Assembly: GCA_003450555.1 (NCBI GenBank) | Contig: DMFQ01000414.1 | Coordinates: forward strand, 22,090 to 37,959 | DNA length: 15,870 bases | Direction: 5' to 3' | Source: Ktedonobacter sp. | GTDB taxonomy: Bacteria > Chloroflexota > Ktedonobacteria > Ktedonobacterales > Ktedonobacteraceae | Shown here: positions 15,243 to 15,870 of the stretch, one piece after another | Numbering within the stretch: the first letter of the stretch is position 1 | How the letters are laid out: each line of letters begins with the position of its first letter | Notes under the pieces: generated by a model | Told to the model about the DNA's origin: nothing | Databases searched by the model: none | What the model saw: only the letters and a program-made list of their open reading frames with translations | Made by a program: the position numbers and the translations under genes

Positions 15243-15870
15243 TTACGGTAATTGTGCGCCACAATTATTGCAGAAGCGCTTTCCGGGCCGAGCACGCGCA
15301 CCGCATTGATCACAGAAAAGCGCTTCCCGTTCGGTTTGCTGTGGGGCTACGTGAGTTTGGGTCGGTGGGCGAGGTGCAACTGTGTTAGGAGAGGATGGCG
15401 CTGCCTGTGCTGAAGGCGATGCTGGCACTGATTGACTTGTTTGGCTTGCAGGCGGCGAAGAGGCATTGTGATTTTGTGCTGATCCAGGTTCCTGAGAAGT
15501 TTGTATCGTATCCTGAATCGTCTTTGCGGCTTTGATGGCCATGCTCCCAATGGTTCCGGCGATTTTAATGCCCTTGGCGATATCGTCCATATCTTTCTTC
15601 ATGCGATGGGTAGATGGCAGCAAAGTAGAATCCGAAACCTTGTTAAAAAAATTCGGCCCAAACTGCATCCCTTCACCGTTCCAGGCCAGTTGTCCATCTT
15701 CTACCGCTCCATCATCAAAACGAAACGAGATAGCATTTCCCTGGGCGGTGTATGTACCCTCTCTGCGTATTTCAGGGGCATTTGTAGCGATTTGCTGCCC
15801 GTTTATGAATGATTTGGCCGCATTAGCAACACGGCTGCTCTCCTGTATGATGATGATAAAGCGTCCGCTC
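15243..15870 (-). CDS. Zinc-ribbon protein with Ser/Pro/Gln-rich linker, 5' end beyond the window
   Basis: About 208 residues are visible; the frame has no stop through base 15870, so the ATG at 15668 is probably internal. The first part (SGRFIIIIQESSRVANAAKS, later GTYTAQGNAISFRFDDG and QLAWNGEGMQFGPNFF) reads like a small beta-barrel of alternating strands. A helical, Lys/Ala/Ile-rich stretch follows (MDDIAKGIKIAGTIGSMAIK), then about 60 residues of low-complexity Ser, Pro, Ala and Gln, and a C-terminal double-CxxC zinc ribbon (FCDQCGARARPGKRFCNNCG). Such a ribbon is common on bacterial regulatory or membrane-associated proteins, but no specific function can be given. The real start is not in the window. 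Confidence 0.8.
   Translation of the reverse strand, partial: SGRFIIIIQESSRVANAAKSFINGQQIATNAPEIRREGTYTAQGNAISFRFDDGAVEDGQLAWNGEGMQFGPNFFNKVSDSTLLPSTHRMKKDMDDIAKGIKIAGTIGSMAIKAAKTIQDTIQTSQEPGSAQNHNASSPPASQTSQSVPASPSAQAAPSSPNTVAPRPPTQTHVAPQQTEREALFCDQCGARARPGKRFCNNCGAQLP

Noticed and set aside
1-15870. tRNA, rRNA, transposase or phage genes
   Set aside because: None of the intergenic gaps shows a tRNA cloverleaf pattern or rRNA sequence, and no coding region resembles a transposase, integrase or phage structural protein.

Overview
The window comes from a mid-GC bacterium with a bona fide aerobic CO-oxidation locus. The gene content fits the Ktedonobacteria branch of Chloroflexota: a coxM-coxS-coxL molybdenum CO dehydrogenase, multi-GAF histidine kinases, and long palindromic intergenic repeats. 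CO oxidation has been reported in that class, but the placement is an inference because no marker gene is present.

Layout. (1) 2-1980: a GAF histidine kinase, cut by the left edge, overlaps a NarL/LuxR response regulator by 4 bp. (2) 2166-5935: coxM, coxS and coxL are tightly packed (1-bp gap, then 11-bp overlap). CoxL carries AYRCSFR, the form I active-site signature, and CoxS has all eight iron-sulfur cysteines. (3) 6064-8534, same strand: an XdhC-family maturation factor fused to a C-terminal YHS metal-binding domain, a short CoxG, and a SAM-dependent methyltransferase. (4) 8531-8630: a 100-bp nearly perfect palindrome fills the gap between two convergent stop codons. (5) 8632-9081, minus strand: a second CoxG-like SRPBCC protein with its own promoter. 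(6) 9398-10132: an unrecognised acidic, low-complexity protein with a beta-rich tail. (7) 10150-13087, minus strand: a large GAF-GAF-PAS-GAF histidine kinase broken by one extra base inside its ATP-binding domain. (8) 13088-13407: a non-coding gap with two hairpins, one a 62-bp palindromic repeat. (9) 13408-14640, minus: a YihY/BrkB-family membrane protein. (10) 14947-15237: a small J-domain protein. (11) 15243 to the right edge, minus: a zinc-ribbon protein whose frame stays open through the edge, so its start lies outside.

How the genes work together. CoxMSL oxidise CO to CO2 and pass electrons from the Mo-Cu site through two [2Fe-2S] clusters to FAD. The XdhC-YHS protein is the likely cofactor-maturation factor. 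CoxG proteins are linked in other organisms to membrane attachment of the enzyme, but neither copy here has a membrane anchor. The DevS/DosT-like kinase and regulator just upstream are candidates for controlling the operon (inference). The AAA+ and VWA maturation genes (coxD, coxE) are not in this window.

The points most worth a second look are the XdhC-YHS fusion, the 100-bp palindrome between stop codons, the one-base frameshift in the large kinase, and an anti-Shine-Dalgarno hairpin in the coxM leader.
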